64,000 nt of DNA from Henriciella sp. Its GTDB lineage: Bacteria; Pseudomonadota; Alphaproteobacteria; Caulobacterales; Hyphomonadaceae. The stretch spans positions 80,880 to 144,879 of the forward strand of contig JABSQB010000005.1 of NCBI GenBank assembly GCA_013214545.1, read 5' to 3'. The notes below the pieces were generated by a model. That model did not search any database. It had not been told where the DNA came from and saw only the letters and a program-made list of their open reading frames with translations. Position numbers and translations under genes: made by a program. How positions within the stretch are numbered: position 1 is the stretch's first letter; each line of letters opens with the position of its first letter. This document shows, piece after piece, positions 9,110 to 18,421 of this stretch.

Positions 9110-9397
9110 ATGAGCGTCACAAAAGATGATGTCCGCAAGATTGCCCGTCTGAGCCGGATCGCCGTGCCGGAAGATCAAATGGAATCGCTCGCCGAAGATC
9201 TCAGCGGGATCATGGGCTGGATTGAGCAGCTCAACGAAGTCGATATTGAAGGTGTCGAGCCGATGACCTCCATCGTGGCCGCGAAACTTCCAATGCGCGA
9301 AGACGTCGTCACAGACGGCAACATTCAGGATCAGGTGCTGGCGAACGCACCCAAGTCAGACGAAGGCTTCTTCGTCGTCCCGAAAGCGGTCGAATAG
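9110..9397 (+). CDS. gatC: Asp/Glu-tRNA amidotransferase subunit C
   Basis: GatC is the small subunit that wraps around GatA and stabilises the GatCAB complex, which amidates misacylated Asp-tRNA(Asn) and Glu-tRNA(Gln). The 95-residue product is the normal length and begins [19 protein letters not shown], the family N-terminus; the C-terminal region shows [12 protein letters not shown], the loop that contacts GatA. ATG 9110 has GGAG ten bases upstream; the longer in-frame extension to 8888 is antisense to ruvX and is not used. A convergent lipoprotein gene separates it from gatA. Confidence 0.96.
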   Translation: MSVTKDDVRKIARLSRIAVPEDQMESLAEDLSGIMGWIEQLNEVDIEGVEPMTSIVAAKLPMREDVVTDGNIQDQVLANAPKSDEGFFVVPKAVE

Positions 9398-9403
9398 CAG
9401 CGC

Positions 9404-9916
9404 CTATTCGATAGACGCAGATTCCAGCGTGGTTTCAGCGTCGGCACCGGTTTCTGAATTATCGCTGTCTTCTTCGCTAGTCTCCTCTGCCTCTTCAGCA
9501 TCGCGATCCCATTCATAGATCGCTTTAACGCGGCAAGACTGCCGGGTATCGGACTTATCGAACCCGAAGGTGCTGTCAGAGGCGAAAATTCGGTCGCCCT
9601 TGGTCAGGCAGCTTGAGAAAGAATCGATGGCCAGCGATTGCGCCCAATCCAGATCAAAGCAGCCCCCGAAAGTCTCGACGAGATAGTGGTCTCTACCTTC
9701 GCGAATGACGACGGCGCGGCGCGTTGTTTCGCCAAAACTGTCAATGCTGCGGGTGAAACAGACGCGGTCGATTTCGTCGCCCCGGCGGACATCATTGGCG
9801 AAGACCTGGTCGGCGCGCGCTTGTTCGCGTTCTGCGACAGCTTCTGGCGAAGTGTCGGTTGCGCATGCGGAAACGGAAAACAAAAGGACGGCGAGAGCAG
9901 TACGATGAGTTAGCAT
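9404..9916 (-). CDS. DUF6491-type lipoprotein
   Basis: This is a predicted lipoprotein of 170 residues and unknown function. The signal MLTHRTALAVLLFSVSAC ends in a plausible lipobox with the Cys at residue 18. The body has the layout I associate with DUF6491 (CFTRSIDSF, then VVIREGRDHYLVETFGGCFDL, then SSCLTKGDRI), and the C-terminus is a strongly acidic low-complexity tail (EEAEETSEEDSDNSETGAD). ATG 9916 has a GGAG ribosome binding site; the longest frame from 10045 is rejected. It sits on the opposite strand between gatC and gatA. The family assignment is from memory of the motif pattern. Confidence 0.7.
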   Translation of the reverse strand: MLTHRTALAVLLFSVSACATDTSPEAVAEREQARADQVFANDVRRGDEIDRVCFTRSIDSFGETTRRAVVIREGRDHYLVETFGGCFDLDWAQSLAIDSFSSCLTKGDRIFASDSTFGFDKSDTRQSCRVKAIYEWDRDAEEAEETSEEDSDNSETGADAETTLESASIE

Positions 9917-10081
9917 AGTCACTCCAATTGCTAATTGTCGTTGGTGCGTCCCTGTCAGAACTAAATCACAGCGTGGATGAATGATCGACAACAAACTCAT
10001 CAAACTACCGCGATTTGGACTTGCTTCACCGGGTGAAGGCGGCATACGAAAGCGCGAAAATATTTGGACACAGGAGATCGC

Positions 10082-11557
10082 ATGAGCGAGCTCACAAAAC
10101 TCACACTGACCGACGCGCTAGACGGTCTGGGCAAAGGCGAATTTTCCTCCGTCGAACTGACCCAGGCTTTTGTCGATACGATTGAAGCGTCGAATGACGC
10201 CTTGAACGCGTACGTCGTCAAAACGCCAGACCAGGCTCTGGCCATGGCGAAAGAGTCCGACGCGCGCCGCGCTGCGGGTAATGCTGGCCGCCTCGATGGC
10301 GCGCCGCTTGGCGTCAAGGATCTCTATTGCACCAAAGGCGTGCGCACGACGGCCTGCTCAAACATCCTTGGCGAGTTCACGCCGACTTATGAGAGCACCG
10401 TGACCCAGAACCTCTGGGACGAAGGCGCTGTGATGCTCGGTAAGCTCAATATGGATGAGTTTGCGATGGGCTCATCGAACGAAACCTCACGGTTCGGTCC
10501 GCCATCCAACCCGTGGCGGCGCGGGGGCAGCAATGCCACGCTGACCGCGGGCGGTTCTTCAGGTGGGTCTGCGACCGCTGTGGCGTCTGACTTGTGCCTG
10601 GCTGCGACCGCCTCTGATACTGGTGGCTCTATCCGCCAGCCTGCTGCGTTTACCGGTACAGTCGGCATCAAGCCAACTTATGGCCGGGCCTCGCGCTATG
10701 GCATGGTGGCGTTTGCGAGTTCACTCGATCAAGCTGGCCCAATTGCTAAAACGGTATCCGACGCAGCGCTGCTGACCGAAATCATGTGCTCGCATGATGC
10801 CAAGGATTCGACCTCGCTGAATGTCGAAACGCCTAACTGGCTCGCAGATGTCGGCAAAGGCGTCAAAGGCATGAAAATCGGCGTCCCGAAGGAGTACCGC
10901 GTCGACGGTATGCCGCAAGAGATCGAGGATCTCTGGCAGACCGGGATTAAGTGGCTCAAATCCATGGGCGCTGAGATTGTCGATGTCTCGCTGCCGCACA
11001 CCAAGTATGCGCTGCCAGCTTACTATATCGTGGCGCCCGCTGAAGCGTCGTCCAATCTGGCGCGCTATGACGGCATGCGCTACGGCGCCCGCGTCGATGG
11101 CAATGACTTGACCGGAACCTATGAAGGCACACGGGCAGGGGGCTTTGGTGCGGAAGTGCAGCGTCGCCTAATGATCGGCACTTATGTGCTCTCCTCTGGC
11201 TATTATGACGCCTACTATCTGCGGGCGCAGAAAGTGCGGACCCGGATCCTGCAGGATTTCGAGACCGTCTTCGCCGATGTAGACGCATTGCTGACGCCAA
11301 CCTGCCCAAGCGCGGCCTTTGCCTATGGTGAGAAGACTGACGATCCGGTGCAGATGTACCTGAACGACATCTTCACGGTGACCGCGAACCTTGCTGGGCT
11401 GCCAGGCATTTCCGTGCCTGCGGGGGTCGACAATGACGGGCTACCGCTTGGCCTGCAGGTCATCGGTAAAGCGCTTGATGAAGCGACCTGTTTCCAGGTT
11501 GCAGGCGCTTTGGAAGAGGCAGCAGGCTTTGTCGCGAAACCGGACAAGTGGTGGTAG
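10082..11557 (+). CDS. gatA: Asp/Glu-tRNA amidotransferase subunit A
   Basis: GatA is the glutaminase subunit of GatCAB. It frees ammonia from glutamine through the amidase-signature Ser-cisSer-Lys triad: Lys79 in GVKDLYCT, the glycine/serine-rich [10 protein letters not shown] segment, and [10 protein letters not shown]. The product is 491 residues, normal for the family, from the ATG at 10082 with AGGAG at ideal spacing. It is followed at ten bases by a small membrane-protein gene and then gatB, so the three probably form one transcript. Together with AspRS at 46.7 kb it supports the indirect route to Asn-tRNA and Gln-tRNA. Confidence 0.97.
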   Translation: MSELTKLTLTDALDGLGKGEFSSVELTQAFVDTIEASNDALNAYVVKTPDQALAMAKESDARRAAGNAGRLDGAPLGVKDLYCTKGVRTTACSNILGEFTPTYESTVTQNLWDEGAVMLGKLNMDEFAMGSSNETSRFGPPSNPWRRGGSNATLTAGGSSGGSATAVASDLCLAATASDTGGSIRQPAAFTGTVGIKPTYGRASRYGMVAFASSLDQAGPIAKTVSDAALLTEIMCSHDAKDSTSLNVETPNWLADVGKGVKGMKIGVPKEYRVDGMPQEIEDLWQTGIKWLKSMGAEIVDVSLPHTKYALPAYYIVAPAEASSNLARYDGMRYGARVDGNDLTGTYEGTRAGGFGAEVQRRLMIGTYVLSSGYYDAYYLRAQKVRTRILQDFETVFADVDALLTPTCPSAAFAYGEKTDDPVQMYLNDIFTVTANLAGLPGISVPAGVDNDGLPLGLQVIGKALDEATCFQVAGALEEAAGFVAKPDKWW

Positions 11558-11566
11558 GCTGAGACC

Positions 11567-11923
11567 ATGAGCAGCCGTGCGCGCTTCTGGGTCCTAACGC
11601 TGGCGATGTTCGTCATCAGCTGCGCCGTGATCTTGCTGACCGCTTACAGCGTCGGGGCTGATCCGCTGCATCCACGTTCGCGCCATATCTGGGCCCTGTC
11701 GTTGATCGCGGCGGCCTATGCATCAATCCGGGTGTCGATGATCCTCGGACGCTTTCTGGACGCACGCGACGAGGGAGGATCAGGGCTCAGCGGCCTGCCG
11801 CTGATCGGCAAGAAAGAGCATACAATCGACCGCCGCATGGCAGAGCGCCGCGCCCGGGTTGAAGCGGCGCAGAAGCGCAGTAAAGAAACAAAAGATACAA
11901 AAGAGGATGCAGGCGATGAGTGA
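11567..11923 (+). CDS. Small two-span membrane protein between gatA and gatB
   Basis: This 118-residue protein of unknown function has two predicted membrane helices (about 7-28 and 42-62) joined by a short loop, then a highly charged cytoplasmic tail rich in Lys, Arg and Glu ([20 protein letters not shown]), probably helical. It starts ten bases after gatA and its stop overlaps the gatB start by eight bases, so it is very likely translated with them. I do not recognise the family; nothing suggests a role in transamidation. Confidence 0.7.
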   Translation: MSSRARFWVLTLAMFVISCAVILLTAYSVGADPLHPRSRHIWALSLIAAAYASIRVSMILGRFLDARDEGGSGLSGLPLIGKKEHTIDRRMAERRARVEAAQKRSKETKDTKEDAGDE

Positions 11924-13427
11924 GCGCCCGACATATACGCTGAAAGGCGACACCGGAGACTGGGAAATCGTTCTCGGCCTGGAAGTGCACGCGCAGGTTT
12001 CCTCCAATGCCAAGCTGTTTTCCGGCGCCTCGACCACGTTCGGGGCAGAGCCGAACCAGAATGTCTCTCTGGTCGATGCGGCAATGCCGGGCATGTTGCC
12101 CGTGATCAACAAGTTCTGCGTCGAGCAGGCCGTGCGCACGGGTCTTGGCCTGAATGCCCAGATCAACAAGGTCTCGCGCTTTGATCGCAAGAACTATTTC
12201 TACCCGGACCTGCCGCAGGGCTATCAGATCAGCCAGTTTGAGCATCCGATTGTCGGTGAAGGCGTGATCGAGGTGGATGTTGAGCCGTCCCATGGCGACC
12301 CGGCCTATGCCTTCCCGGTTCGGATTGAGCGTCTGCACCTGGAGCAGGATGCCGGTAAATCCATTCACGATATGGATCCAACCGCCACTTATGTGGACTT
12401 GAACCGATCTGGCGTGGCGCTGATGGAAATCGTGTCCAAGCCGGATATCCGCACGCCGCTTGAAGCCGCAGCCTATGTGAAGAAGCTCAAGGCCATCGTT
12501 GTTGCGCTTGGCACCTGTGATGGCGATATGGAGAAGGGCAATCTGCGCGCTGACGTCAACGTCTCCGTTTGCAAGCCCGGCGCTTATGAGAAGTTCCGCG
12601 AGACCGGTGATTTCGGTCATCTCGGCACGCGCTGCGAGATCAAGAACATGAACTCGTTCCGCTTCATCCAGGCCGCGATCGAGTTTGAGGCGCAGCGCCA
12701 GATCGAGATCATCGAAGGCGGCGGCACCGTCGATCAGGAAACGCGCCTGTATGACCCCGACAAGGGCGAGACGCGTAGCATGCGCTCTAAGGAAGACGCG
12801 CACGATTATCGCTACTTCCCGGACCCTGACTTGCTGCCGCTTGAGATCGACGATGCGTTCATTGAAGGCATTCGCGTCAATCTGCCGGAGCTGCCGGACC
12901 AGAAACGCGCCCGGTTTGAAAGCGAGTATGGTCTGTCCCGCTATGACGCTGGCGTCCTGACCGCCGATGCTGAAAGCGCGGACTTTTATGAGACCGTCGC
13001 CAAAGGCCGCGATCCAAAACTTGCCGCCAACTGGGTATCTCAGGAATTGTTTGGCTACCTCAACAAAGCCGAGCTCGACCTTTCTCAAACACCAGTCTCA
13101 GCGGTTCAGCTGGGCGGTCTGATCGATCTCATTCGCGATGAAGTGATCTCGGGCAAAATTGCCAAGGATGTGTTCCAGCGCATGATTGATGGCGAAGGCG
13201 ACCCGGCGGATATCGTCGAGAAACACGGTCTGAAACAGGTGACCGATACGGGCGCCATCGAAGCCATCATTGATGAGGTTATCGCCGCGAACCCTGAACA
13301 AGCGGCCGCGGTGAAGGAAAAACCGAAATCGATGGGCTGGTTTGTCGGTCAGGTGATGAAAGCGTCCAGCGGCAAAGCCAATCCGCAAGCGGTGAACAAG
13401 ATCCTGCGCGAAAAGCTCGGACTTTAA
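11916..13427 (+). CDS. gatB: Asp/Glu-tRNA amidotransferase subunit B
   Basis: GatB activates the side-chain carboxylate of the misacylated tRNA with ATP and receives ammonia through a channel from GatA. Hallmarks are [13 protein letters not shown] at the N-terminus, the metal and substrate region [32 protein letters not shown], and the C-terminal YqeY-like tail ending [14 protein letters not shown]. The 503-residue length is normal. I chose ATG 11916, where the family N-terminus begins, rather than the longer frame from 11859 that lies inside the upstream gene. A 433-residue open frame on the other strand is a shadow. Confidence 0.97.
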   Translation: MSERPTYTLKGDTGDWEIVLGLEVHAQVSSNAKLFSGASTTFGAEPNQNVSLVDAAMPGMLPVINKFCVEQAVRTGLGLNAQINKVSRFDRKNYFYPDLPQGYQISQFEHPIVGEGVIEVDVEPSHGDPAYAFPVRIERLHLEQDAGKSIHDMDPTATYVDLNRSGVALMEIVSKPDIRTPLEAAAYVKKLKAIVVALGTCDGDMEKGNLRADVNVSVCKPGAYEKFRETGDFGHLGTRCEIKNMNSFRFIQAAIEFEAQRQIEIIEGGGTVDQETRLYDPDKGETRSMRSKEDAHDYRYFPDPDLLPLEIDDAFIEGIRVNLPELPDQKRARFESEYGLSRYDAGVLTADAESADFYETVAKGRDPKLAANWVSQELFGYLNKAELDLSQTPVSAVQLGGLIDLIRDEVISGKIAKDVFQRMIDGEGDPADIVEKHGLKQVTDTGAIEAIIDEVIAANPEQAAAVKEKPKSMGWFVGQVMKASSGKANPQAVNKILREKLGL

Positions 13428-13431
13428 CCGC

Positions 13432-14157
13432 TCAGGGCAGGAGCAATCCGCAGCCGATCCCTTTCAGCACTGCGCTGATGCGATTGTTGACGCCGAATTT
13501 CACGAAGACGCGGCGCAGCATTGTGTCGACCGTATTTTCGGTGACGCCAAGCTTTTCGGCAATTTCCTTATTGGCGAGACCATCGGCGACGAGGGACAAG
13601 GCTTCCATCTCGCGCGGACTAAGCGGCTTTTCCGGGTCGTCGCCATTGATCTGTTCGATCTCAAAATAGCGATTGTGGGTGTGAAGACAGGCAAATTGCA
13701 GCGCCACAAGTTGAGCGCGTGACAGGTCGAACTCTATGTTCTTTGCGGTCAGGCTGAAAATCGCGATTGTTCCCATCGGACCAAAAACCGGCACCGCAAT
13801 GCCGTCGATAAAGCCAGCTTGCTTATGCGCCGCGAAGATCATCTCTTGTTGTGCATTGACGGGGCGCTTGTCGTAGACGTCCTTCCAGTGAAAGGCTTCC
13901 GCCTCTTTCAAAGCCTGCTGAATGATCGGATCGATTTTTCCAAAGTTCTTTTCGATGTACTGGCGGGCATAGTCGCGCGGGTAGTTTTGGCGGACCAGAC
14001 CCGTGCCGGGTGCAATCGCGCGCAAACGTTTGGCCATGATGAAATAGGCGCTGTATTCAATTCCATACCGCGCCAAATGCTGGTCGAACGCGTGGAACAA
14101 AGCCTCAGCCGTCCCGCACGTGATCGTTCGCTGGATAAAGCTCTCAAGCGTTTCCAT
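13432..14157 (-). CDS. LuxR-type regulator with acyl-homoserine-lactone-binding domain (solo)
   Basis: This 241-residue quorum-sensing-type regulator has an autoinducer-binding domain (about 15-165) and a LuxR helix-turn-helix (about 178-235, LSPREMEALSLVADGLANKEIA). Residues matching the six conserved TraR/LuxR pocket positions appear at a constant offset of six: Tyr63 (for Trp57), Tyr67, Asp76, Pro77, Trp91 and Gly119. Only the first Trp is changed, to Tyr. No LuxI-type synthase is in the window, so it is a solo here and may sense imported or foreign signals. ATG 14157 has GAGGGG just upstream. It converges with gatB (four bases apart) and lies downstream of the HIT gene. Confidence 0.88.
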   Translation of the reverse strand: METLESFIQRTITCGTAEALFHAFDQHLARYGIEYSAYFIMAKRLRAIAPGTGLVRQNYPRDYARQYIEKNFGKIDPIIQQALKEAEAFHWKDVYDKRPVNAQQEMIFAAHKQAGFIDGIAVPVFGPMGTIAIFSLTAKNIEFDLSRAQLVALQFACLHTHNRYFEIEQINGDDPEKPLSPREMEALSLVADGLANKEIAEKLGVTENTVDTMLRRVFVKFGVNNRISAVLKGIGCGLLLP

Positions 14158-14186
14158 CGTCCCCTCACGCCGGGGATTTTAGCACA

Positions 14187-14624
14187 TTACGCCAAAAAAG
14201 GGCGGATTTTCTGGGCGATGCCTTCCAGCTCACCGATATCTGCCATCTGCCCGCCGGCATGACTGCCGAGCGCGCGGCCGCTCCAGCGCGGGATGATGTG
14301 GAAATGAAGGTGGAACACGGTTTGGCCCGCGGGCGCGCCATTGAACTGGGTCACCACCACACCATCGGGCACCAGCGCCTTCTCTACCGCCTGCGCCACA
14401 GCCTGAACACGCGCCATATAGGCGCCGAGTTTTTCGGTCGGCATATCGAGGAAATTGCGTGCTTCAACCTGTTTGGGAATGACCAGCGTGTGGCCTTCCG
14501 ACTGGGGGAACACGTCCATAAAGGCGAGGGCAACATCATCTTCATAGACTTTTACACTCGGCATCTCCCCGCGCAGGATCTTCGCGAAGATATTATCGGG
14601 ATCATAATCGGCGTGCAGGGTCAT
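14187..14624 (-). CDS. HIT family nucleotide hydrolase/transferase
   Basis: This is a histidine-triad protein of 145 residues, probably an Hint-like nucleoside phosphoramidase or related hydrolase in the cytoplasm. The signature is HLHFHIIP near residue 105, preceded by FNGAPAGQTVFHLHFH; the N-terminus (DNIFAKILRGEMPSVKVYED) is typical. Its start overlaps the stop of the upstream GNAT-like gene as ATGA, so the two are translationally coupled. It ends the ridA-GDPD-FemAB_like-HIT string. The natural substrate cannot be read from the sequence. Confidence 0.92.
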   Translation of the reverse strand: MTLHADYDPDNIFAKILRGEMPSVKVYEDDVALAFMDVFPQSEGHTLVIPKQVEARNFLDMPTEKLGAYMARVQAVAQAVEKALVPDGVVVTQFNGAPAGQTVFHLHFHIIPRWSGRALGSHAGGQMADIGELEGIAQKIRPFLA

Positions 14625-15787
14625 GAATTGTCCTTCTTAAACGGTGTTCGCTTGGTCAGGTAAGCGTTTTCGTGCTCGACCGCCTGACGTTCGCGGGCGA
14701 GATAGTCATCAATCGCCTCTCTGAGGCCCTTATGCGCGATCCAGTGAGCGGAATAGGTGGTGACCGGCGCATATCCGCGGGCCAGCTTGTGCCCACCTTG
14801 AGCGCCAGCCTCGACGACGGCAAGCTTGTTGGCGATGGCAAAGTCGATGGCCTGATAGTAGCAGGTTTCAAAATGCAGGAATGGCCGCGGGTCAGTGCAG
14901 CCCCAATAACGGCCATAAAGCGTTTCGGAGCCAATCAGATTGAGCGCGCCAGCGATTGGAATGTCATCCTCACAGGCAAGAACCAAAAGGATATGCTCAG
15001 CCATCCGCTCGCCCAACAGCGAGAAGGTTTCCCGGTTCAAATAGGGATAGCCCCATTTGCGCGACCCGGTGTCCATATAGAACTCGAAGAACGCGTCCCA
15101 GTGATGCTCTTTGATATCCTCGCCTGTCAGGTGTTTGAACGTCAGCCCAGCCTGAGCTTTCGCGCGTTCCTTGCGCAGGTTCTTGCGTTTTGACGAGGAA
15201 AGCGCTGCGAGGAAGCCGTCAAAGTCTTCGTAATTGTCATTGCGCCAGTGAAATTGCTGATCGTTGCGGATGAGGAGGCCGAGCTCGTCTAACTGCTCGG
15301 CCTGCACCGGATCTACGAAATTGACATGCAGTGACGAAAAATCATTCTGCGCTGCAACTTGGATCGCGGCAGAAACCAGCGCGTTGCCGAGACGGATCTG
15401 GTCCGGCCCAGGCTTGGTCAGAAGCCGGCGACCGGTGACGGGTGTGAACGGAACTGCCGCCAGGAGCTTGGGAAAATACTGTCCGCCAGCGCGCTGATAG
15501 GCTTCAGCCCAGCTGTGATCGAAGACAAACTCGCCCTGACTGTGGGTCTTGGCATAGAGCGGCATCGCCGCAATGATTTCGTCGTTCGGGTCTTCCACCA
15601 CGACATGGCAAGGCGACCAGCCAGTCTCCGGGATCGCGGCGCCGGAGGATTCCAGCGCCTCCAGAAACTCCCAGGTCAGGAATGGATCAAAGGCAACGCC
15701 AGCTGGGTTCGCGACCGCATTCCAGGCGGCTGGATCAATCTCCACCATTTCGGTGACTATGCGCGCTTTGAAAACCGTTTCGTCCAT
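14621..15787 (-). CDS. FemAB-like GNAT-fold N-acyltransferase (COG3146)
   Basis: This 388-residue protein belongs to the FemAB_like/DUF482 group of GNAT-fold acyltransferases, annotated as peptidogalycan biosynthesis proteins although the substrate is unproven. Visible family features are the N-terminal WNAVANPAGVAFDPFLTWEFL segment, the central SSKRKNLRKERAKAQ motif, and the C-terminal GAQGGHKLARGYAPV motif. It lies seven bases after the GDPD gene's stop and overlaps the HIT gene by four bases. Identity as a family member is secure, the biochemical role is not. Confidence 0.88.
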   Translation of the reverse strand: MDETVFKARIVTEMVEIDPAAWNAVANPAGVAFDPFLTWEFLEALESSGAAIPETGWSPCHVVVEDPNDEIIAAMPLYAKTHSQGEFVFDHSWAEAYQRAGGQYFPKLLAAVPFTPVTGRRLLTKPGPDQIRLGNALVSAAIQVAAQNDFSSLHVNFVDPVQAEQLDELGLLIRNDQQFHWRNDNYEDFDGFLAALSSSKRKNLRKERAKAQAGLTFKHLTGEDIKEHHWDAFFEFYMDTGSRKWGYPYLNRETFSLLGERMAEHILLVLACEDDIPIAGALNLIGSETLYGRYWGCTDPRPFLHFETCYYQAIDFAIANKLAVVEAGAQGGHKLARGYAPVTTYSAHWIAHKGLREAIDDYLARERQAVEHENAYLTKRTPFKKDNS

Positions 15788-15793
15788 GAGGCC

Positions 15794-16516
15794 TTATGTA
15801 TTCAAAATGTGGCGCTTTGCGAGCTCTGGATCAAATCCTTCGAAGATTTGACTGTCTGTGAGCGGCGCGAGGGCATTGCAGGTCTCTGGATCGGTCACAG
15901 TCCAGGTCACCAATGGTGTTTTCGCGCGCACAGTCTGGAGCGACGCGTGACCGGCGTCACTGGTATGACAGGCAAAATAATCGACCTCGGTTTGTGCGAT
16001 CGCGGGAAGGTCCGTGTGACCTGTCATGTCCGACTGAATAATGAGCTGTCCGCGCATCATTTGCTTGGGGAGGGCCGCAACCGCCTGGGGAGAAAAGCTC
16101 ATCGCTGCGACGGGACCGCGATATTCCATCAGAAGTGTGCTGACCGCGCCCGCAAACGCGACCGGACCTGTGTTGCCATCGATCTTCAGCTCGCAAAGCA
16201 ATGGCGTCCTGCCGGGCCAGCGTGTCAGAAGCTCCGACAGAGAGACGATCGTGCCGCCGCCTCTGAGCGGCAGGCCAAGCAACTCGGTGCTGTGCAGCTG
16301 TTCGACAATGCCCTCGCGATCCGTCATCCGCCCCAGCACGGAGTCATGAAAGACGATCGGGACGCCGTCTGCAGATGGGCGGACATCAAACTCAATGCCC
16401 AGACCCGCCTCGGCAGCTGCCAGACAGGCTTCGAGACTGTTTTCAGTTAAGCCGCCCTCGGTCCACAGCCCGCGATGGGCGTAGACAAAATCAGACAGCT
16501 CAAACCGATTAGCCAA
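15794..16516 (-). CDS. Glycerophosphodiester phosphodiesterase family protein
   Basis: A GDPD enzyme hydrolyses glycerophosphodiesters to glycerol-3-phosphate and an alcohol. The TIM-barrel motifs are visible: YAHRGLW (catalytic His-Arg), ENSLEACLAAAEAGLGIEFDV (metal-binding Glu and Asp) and IVFHDSVLGRMT (second catalytic His). No signal peptide is seen, so it is probably cytoplasmic. The likely start is a TTG at 16516 that overlaps the ridA stop, giving 240 residues beginning at LANRFELSDFVYAHRG; the frame remains open to 16612 but that extension lacks family similarity. It sits in the ridA-GDPD-FemAB_like-HIT operon. Confidence 0.88.
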   Translation of the reverse strand: MANRFELSDFVYAHRGLWTEGGLTENSLEACLAAAEAGLGIEFDVRPSADGVPIVFHDSVLGRMTDREGIVEQLHSTELLGLPLRGGGTIVSLSELLTRWPGRTPLLCELKIDGNTGPVAFAGAVSTLLMEYRGPVAAMSFSPQAVAALPKQMMRGQLIIQSDMTGHTDLPAIAQTEVDYFACHTSDAGHASLQTVRAKTPLVTWTVTDPETCNALAPLTDSQIFEGFDPELAKRHILNT

Positions 16517-16967
16517 TCTCGAACACACCGTCCACTTCAACCGCGACGCCGAGGGGCAACACGGGGCTTGCCACCGCAGAGCGGGCATGACGGCCAGCGT
16601 CACCAAAGACATCGACCATCAGATCCGAACAGCCATTGATCACCTGCGGAAGGGCCTCAAAGTCCGGATGTGCATTGACGAAGCCGCCAAGCTTTACCAC
16701 GCGCTTGATCTTGCTGAGGTCACCGACTGCTGCCTTGCACTGAGAGATCAGGTTGATGGCGCACAGGCGGGCAGCGGCTTGACCAGCTTCCAGATCCATA
16801 TTCTCGCCGAGGCGGCCTTTGACGAGGCCGTCCGGGCCAACGCTAACCTGGCCTGAGACGAACAATTGCGAGCCGGTAATGACGAAGGGTACATAATTCG
16901 CGACGGCGGCCATCGGCTCGGGCAGTGTGATTCCCAGCTCTGACAGGCGGGTTTCGGGTGATGACAT
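16509..16967 (-). CDS. RidA/YjgF family protein (long subtype)
   Basis: RidA-family proteins hydrolyse reactive enamine/imine intermediates such as 2-aminoacrylate, though the longer subgroup of about 150 residues, to which this 152-residue product belongs, is less well characterised. The family core is clear: LFVSGQVSVGPDG, then VVKLGGFVNAHPDFEALPQVINGCSDLMVDVFG and the terminal AVEVDGVFEI. Arg or Glu residues used for catalysis in classical RidA cannot be assigned with certainty. ATG 16967 has GGAAGG upstream; the longer frame to 17027 is not used. First gene of the four-gene string. Confidence 0.88.
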   Translation of the reverse strand: MSSPETRLSELGITLPEPMAAVANYVPFVITGSQLFVSGQVSVGPDGLVKGRLGENMDLEAGQAAARLCAINLISQCKAAVGDLSKIKRVVKLGGFVNAHPDFEALPQVINGCSDLMVDVFGDAGRHARSAVASPVLPLGVAVEVDGVFEIG

Positions 16968-17027
16968 GGGGCATCCTTCCAGTACTAGTCTGCCGCTAGC
17001 GCTACCGCTGCAGGCGCTGCGACGCAA

Positions 17028-18308
17028 TCAGGATTTTTGAGCTTTGTCCTTGGCCAGACGGATCGCGCGCCCAGTGACGACGGAGGCATCGCCAAACCGC
17101 GACCGCGCCGCATCGCTGGCGCGTTCCGCTTTGGCCCGCTTTTCCACGCCAGGGTCGACCAGATCGCGCGTATCCCAGCGCGCATCCTCGAGGTGAGAAA
17201 TGCCGATGCCGATCAGGCGATAGGCTTTACCCTGCTGGGTTTCGCGCTCCAGCATGGGCTTGGCATATCGAAACAGAACATTGGCGAGATTGGTCGGCGT
17301 TGGGATGGTCACTGATCGGGTGAGATTGCGAAAATCCTTAGACTTCAGCTTCAGCGTAATCGTGGAGCCTTCGACATTGCTGCGTTTGGCCCGGATCGCG
17401 GTCTCCTCACAGACCTGCCAGAGGCGATCTTCCAGCAGCTTGTAGTCGGCAATATCGTCATTGAATGTCCGCTCCGCCGACACGGATTTGCGGATCGCAT
17501 CGGTGCGGACAGGGCGATTATCGATCCCTTGTGAGCGTTGATGGAGCCAGAGACCCGTCTCGCCATACAATCGGATCAGGTCCCGCGCCTCCGCGGCTTG
17601 CAGGTCAGACACCATCCGGTAGCCATCGCGCTCTAGTTTCTTCGCCAATTGCTTGCCGACCCCGTGTAGAAAGCCAACCGGCTTGTCAGCGAGCATCGCC
17701 ACGGCCTCATGTTTGGCGAGCAAAGCGAAGCCGCGCGGTTTGTCGAGTTCGCTCGCCGTCTTGGCCAGGAATTTGTTCTCAGACAGTCCGATCGAGATGG
17801 TGATCCCGATCTCAGTCTCGATTTCACGCGACAGACGGGCGAGGGACCGGGCGGGAAAGGCATCATTAACGCGGGTCGTGCCGGTGAGGTCGAGAAAGCC
17901 CTCATCCACACTTAGCATCTGAACTTTTGGGGTGATCGCCTGAAATTTCTCCCGAATCTGTTTTGAGGCGGTCGAATAGGCTTCCCGCCGCGGTTTGACT
18001 ACGACCGCTTCCGGGCAGGCTTTTAGTGCTTTGAACATTGGCATGGCGGAGCGGACGCCGTGCAGGCGGGCAATGTAGCAGCAAGTCGCGACAACCCCGC
18101 GTTTGCCACCGCCAACAATGACCGGTTTGTCCTTCAAGTCCGGATTATCGCGCTTTTCGATCGCCGCGAAAAAAGCATCGCAATCAATATGGGCAATCGA
18201 CAGGGTTTCCAGGTCGGGGTGCGAAACCAGACGATAAGAACCGCAATTTGGACAGGACTCCGCAAGGTCGGAGACGTCAGTATCGCAGTCTCGGCACATC
18301 GAAGGCAT
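17028..18308 (-). CDS. dinB: DNA polymerase IV with N-terminal zinc ribbon
   Basis: DinB is a Y-family translesion DNA polymerase. The palm motifs are present: HIDCDAFFAAIEKRDNP (catalytic Asp), SVDEGFLDLT (Asp-Glu pair), and the little-finger region. Unusually for E. coli-type Pol IV, the 426-residue protein begins with a four-cysteine ribbon (Cys5, Cys8, Cys19, Cys22: CRDC then CPNC), an extension I associate with some alphaproteobacterial DinB. The usual clamp-binding motif is not obvious at the C-terminus. Either Met1 (18308) or Met4 (18299) could be the start; both keep all four cysteines. It is transcribed away from divK. Confidence 0.93.
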   Translation of the reverse strand: MPSMCRDCDTDVSDLAESCPNCGSYRLVSHPDLETLSIAHIDCDAFFAAIEKRDNPDLKDKPVIVGGGKRGVVATCCYIARLHGVRSAMPMFKALKACPEAVVVKPRREAYSTASKQIREKFQAITPKVQMLSVDEGFLDLTGTTRVNDAFPARSLARLSREIETEIGITISIGLSENKFLAKTASELDKPRGFALLAKHEAVAMLADKPVGFLHGVGKQLAKKLERDGYRMVSDLQAAEARDLIRLYGETGLWLHQRSQGIDNRPVRTDAIRKSVSAERTFNDDIADYKLLEDRLWQVCEETAIRAKRSNVEGSTITLKLKSKDFRNLTRSVTIPTPTNLANVLFRYAKPMLERETQQGKAYRLIGIGISHLEDARWDTRDLVDPGVEKRAKAERASDAARSRFGDASVVTGRAIRLAKDKAQKS

Positions 18309-18421
18309 GGATGTTCATGCCATGTTCCGGGTTTTGGCGCAATTGGAAAAGAAACGTTAACGAAGCGGACGGTAAAAAGAATCGGGGCAAAGACACTCCC
18401 TGGTGATTCGGAATCGCGACT

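Noticed and set aside
11787..13088. 433-residue open frame antisense to gatB
   Set aside because: It mirrors gatB codon structure in a GC-rich genome, has no recognisable domain and lies entirely opposite a secure gene.
18345..18385. TTAA half-site upstream of divK as a CtrA binding site
   Set aside because: Only one half-site (TTAACGA) is present; the second half at the required spacing is missing.
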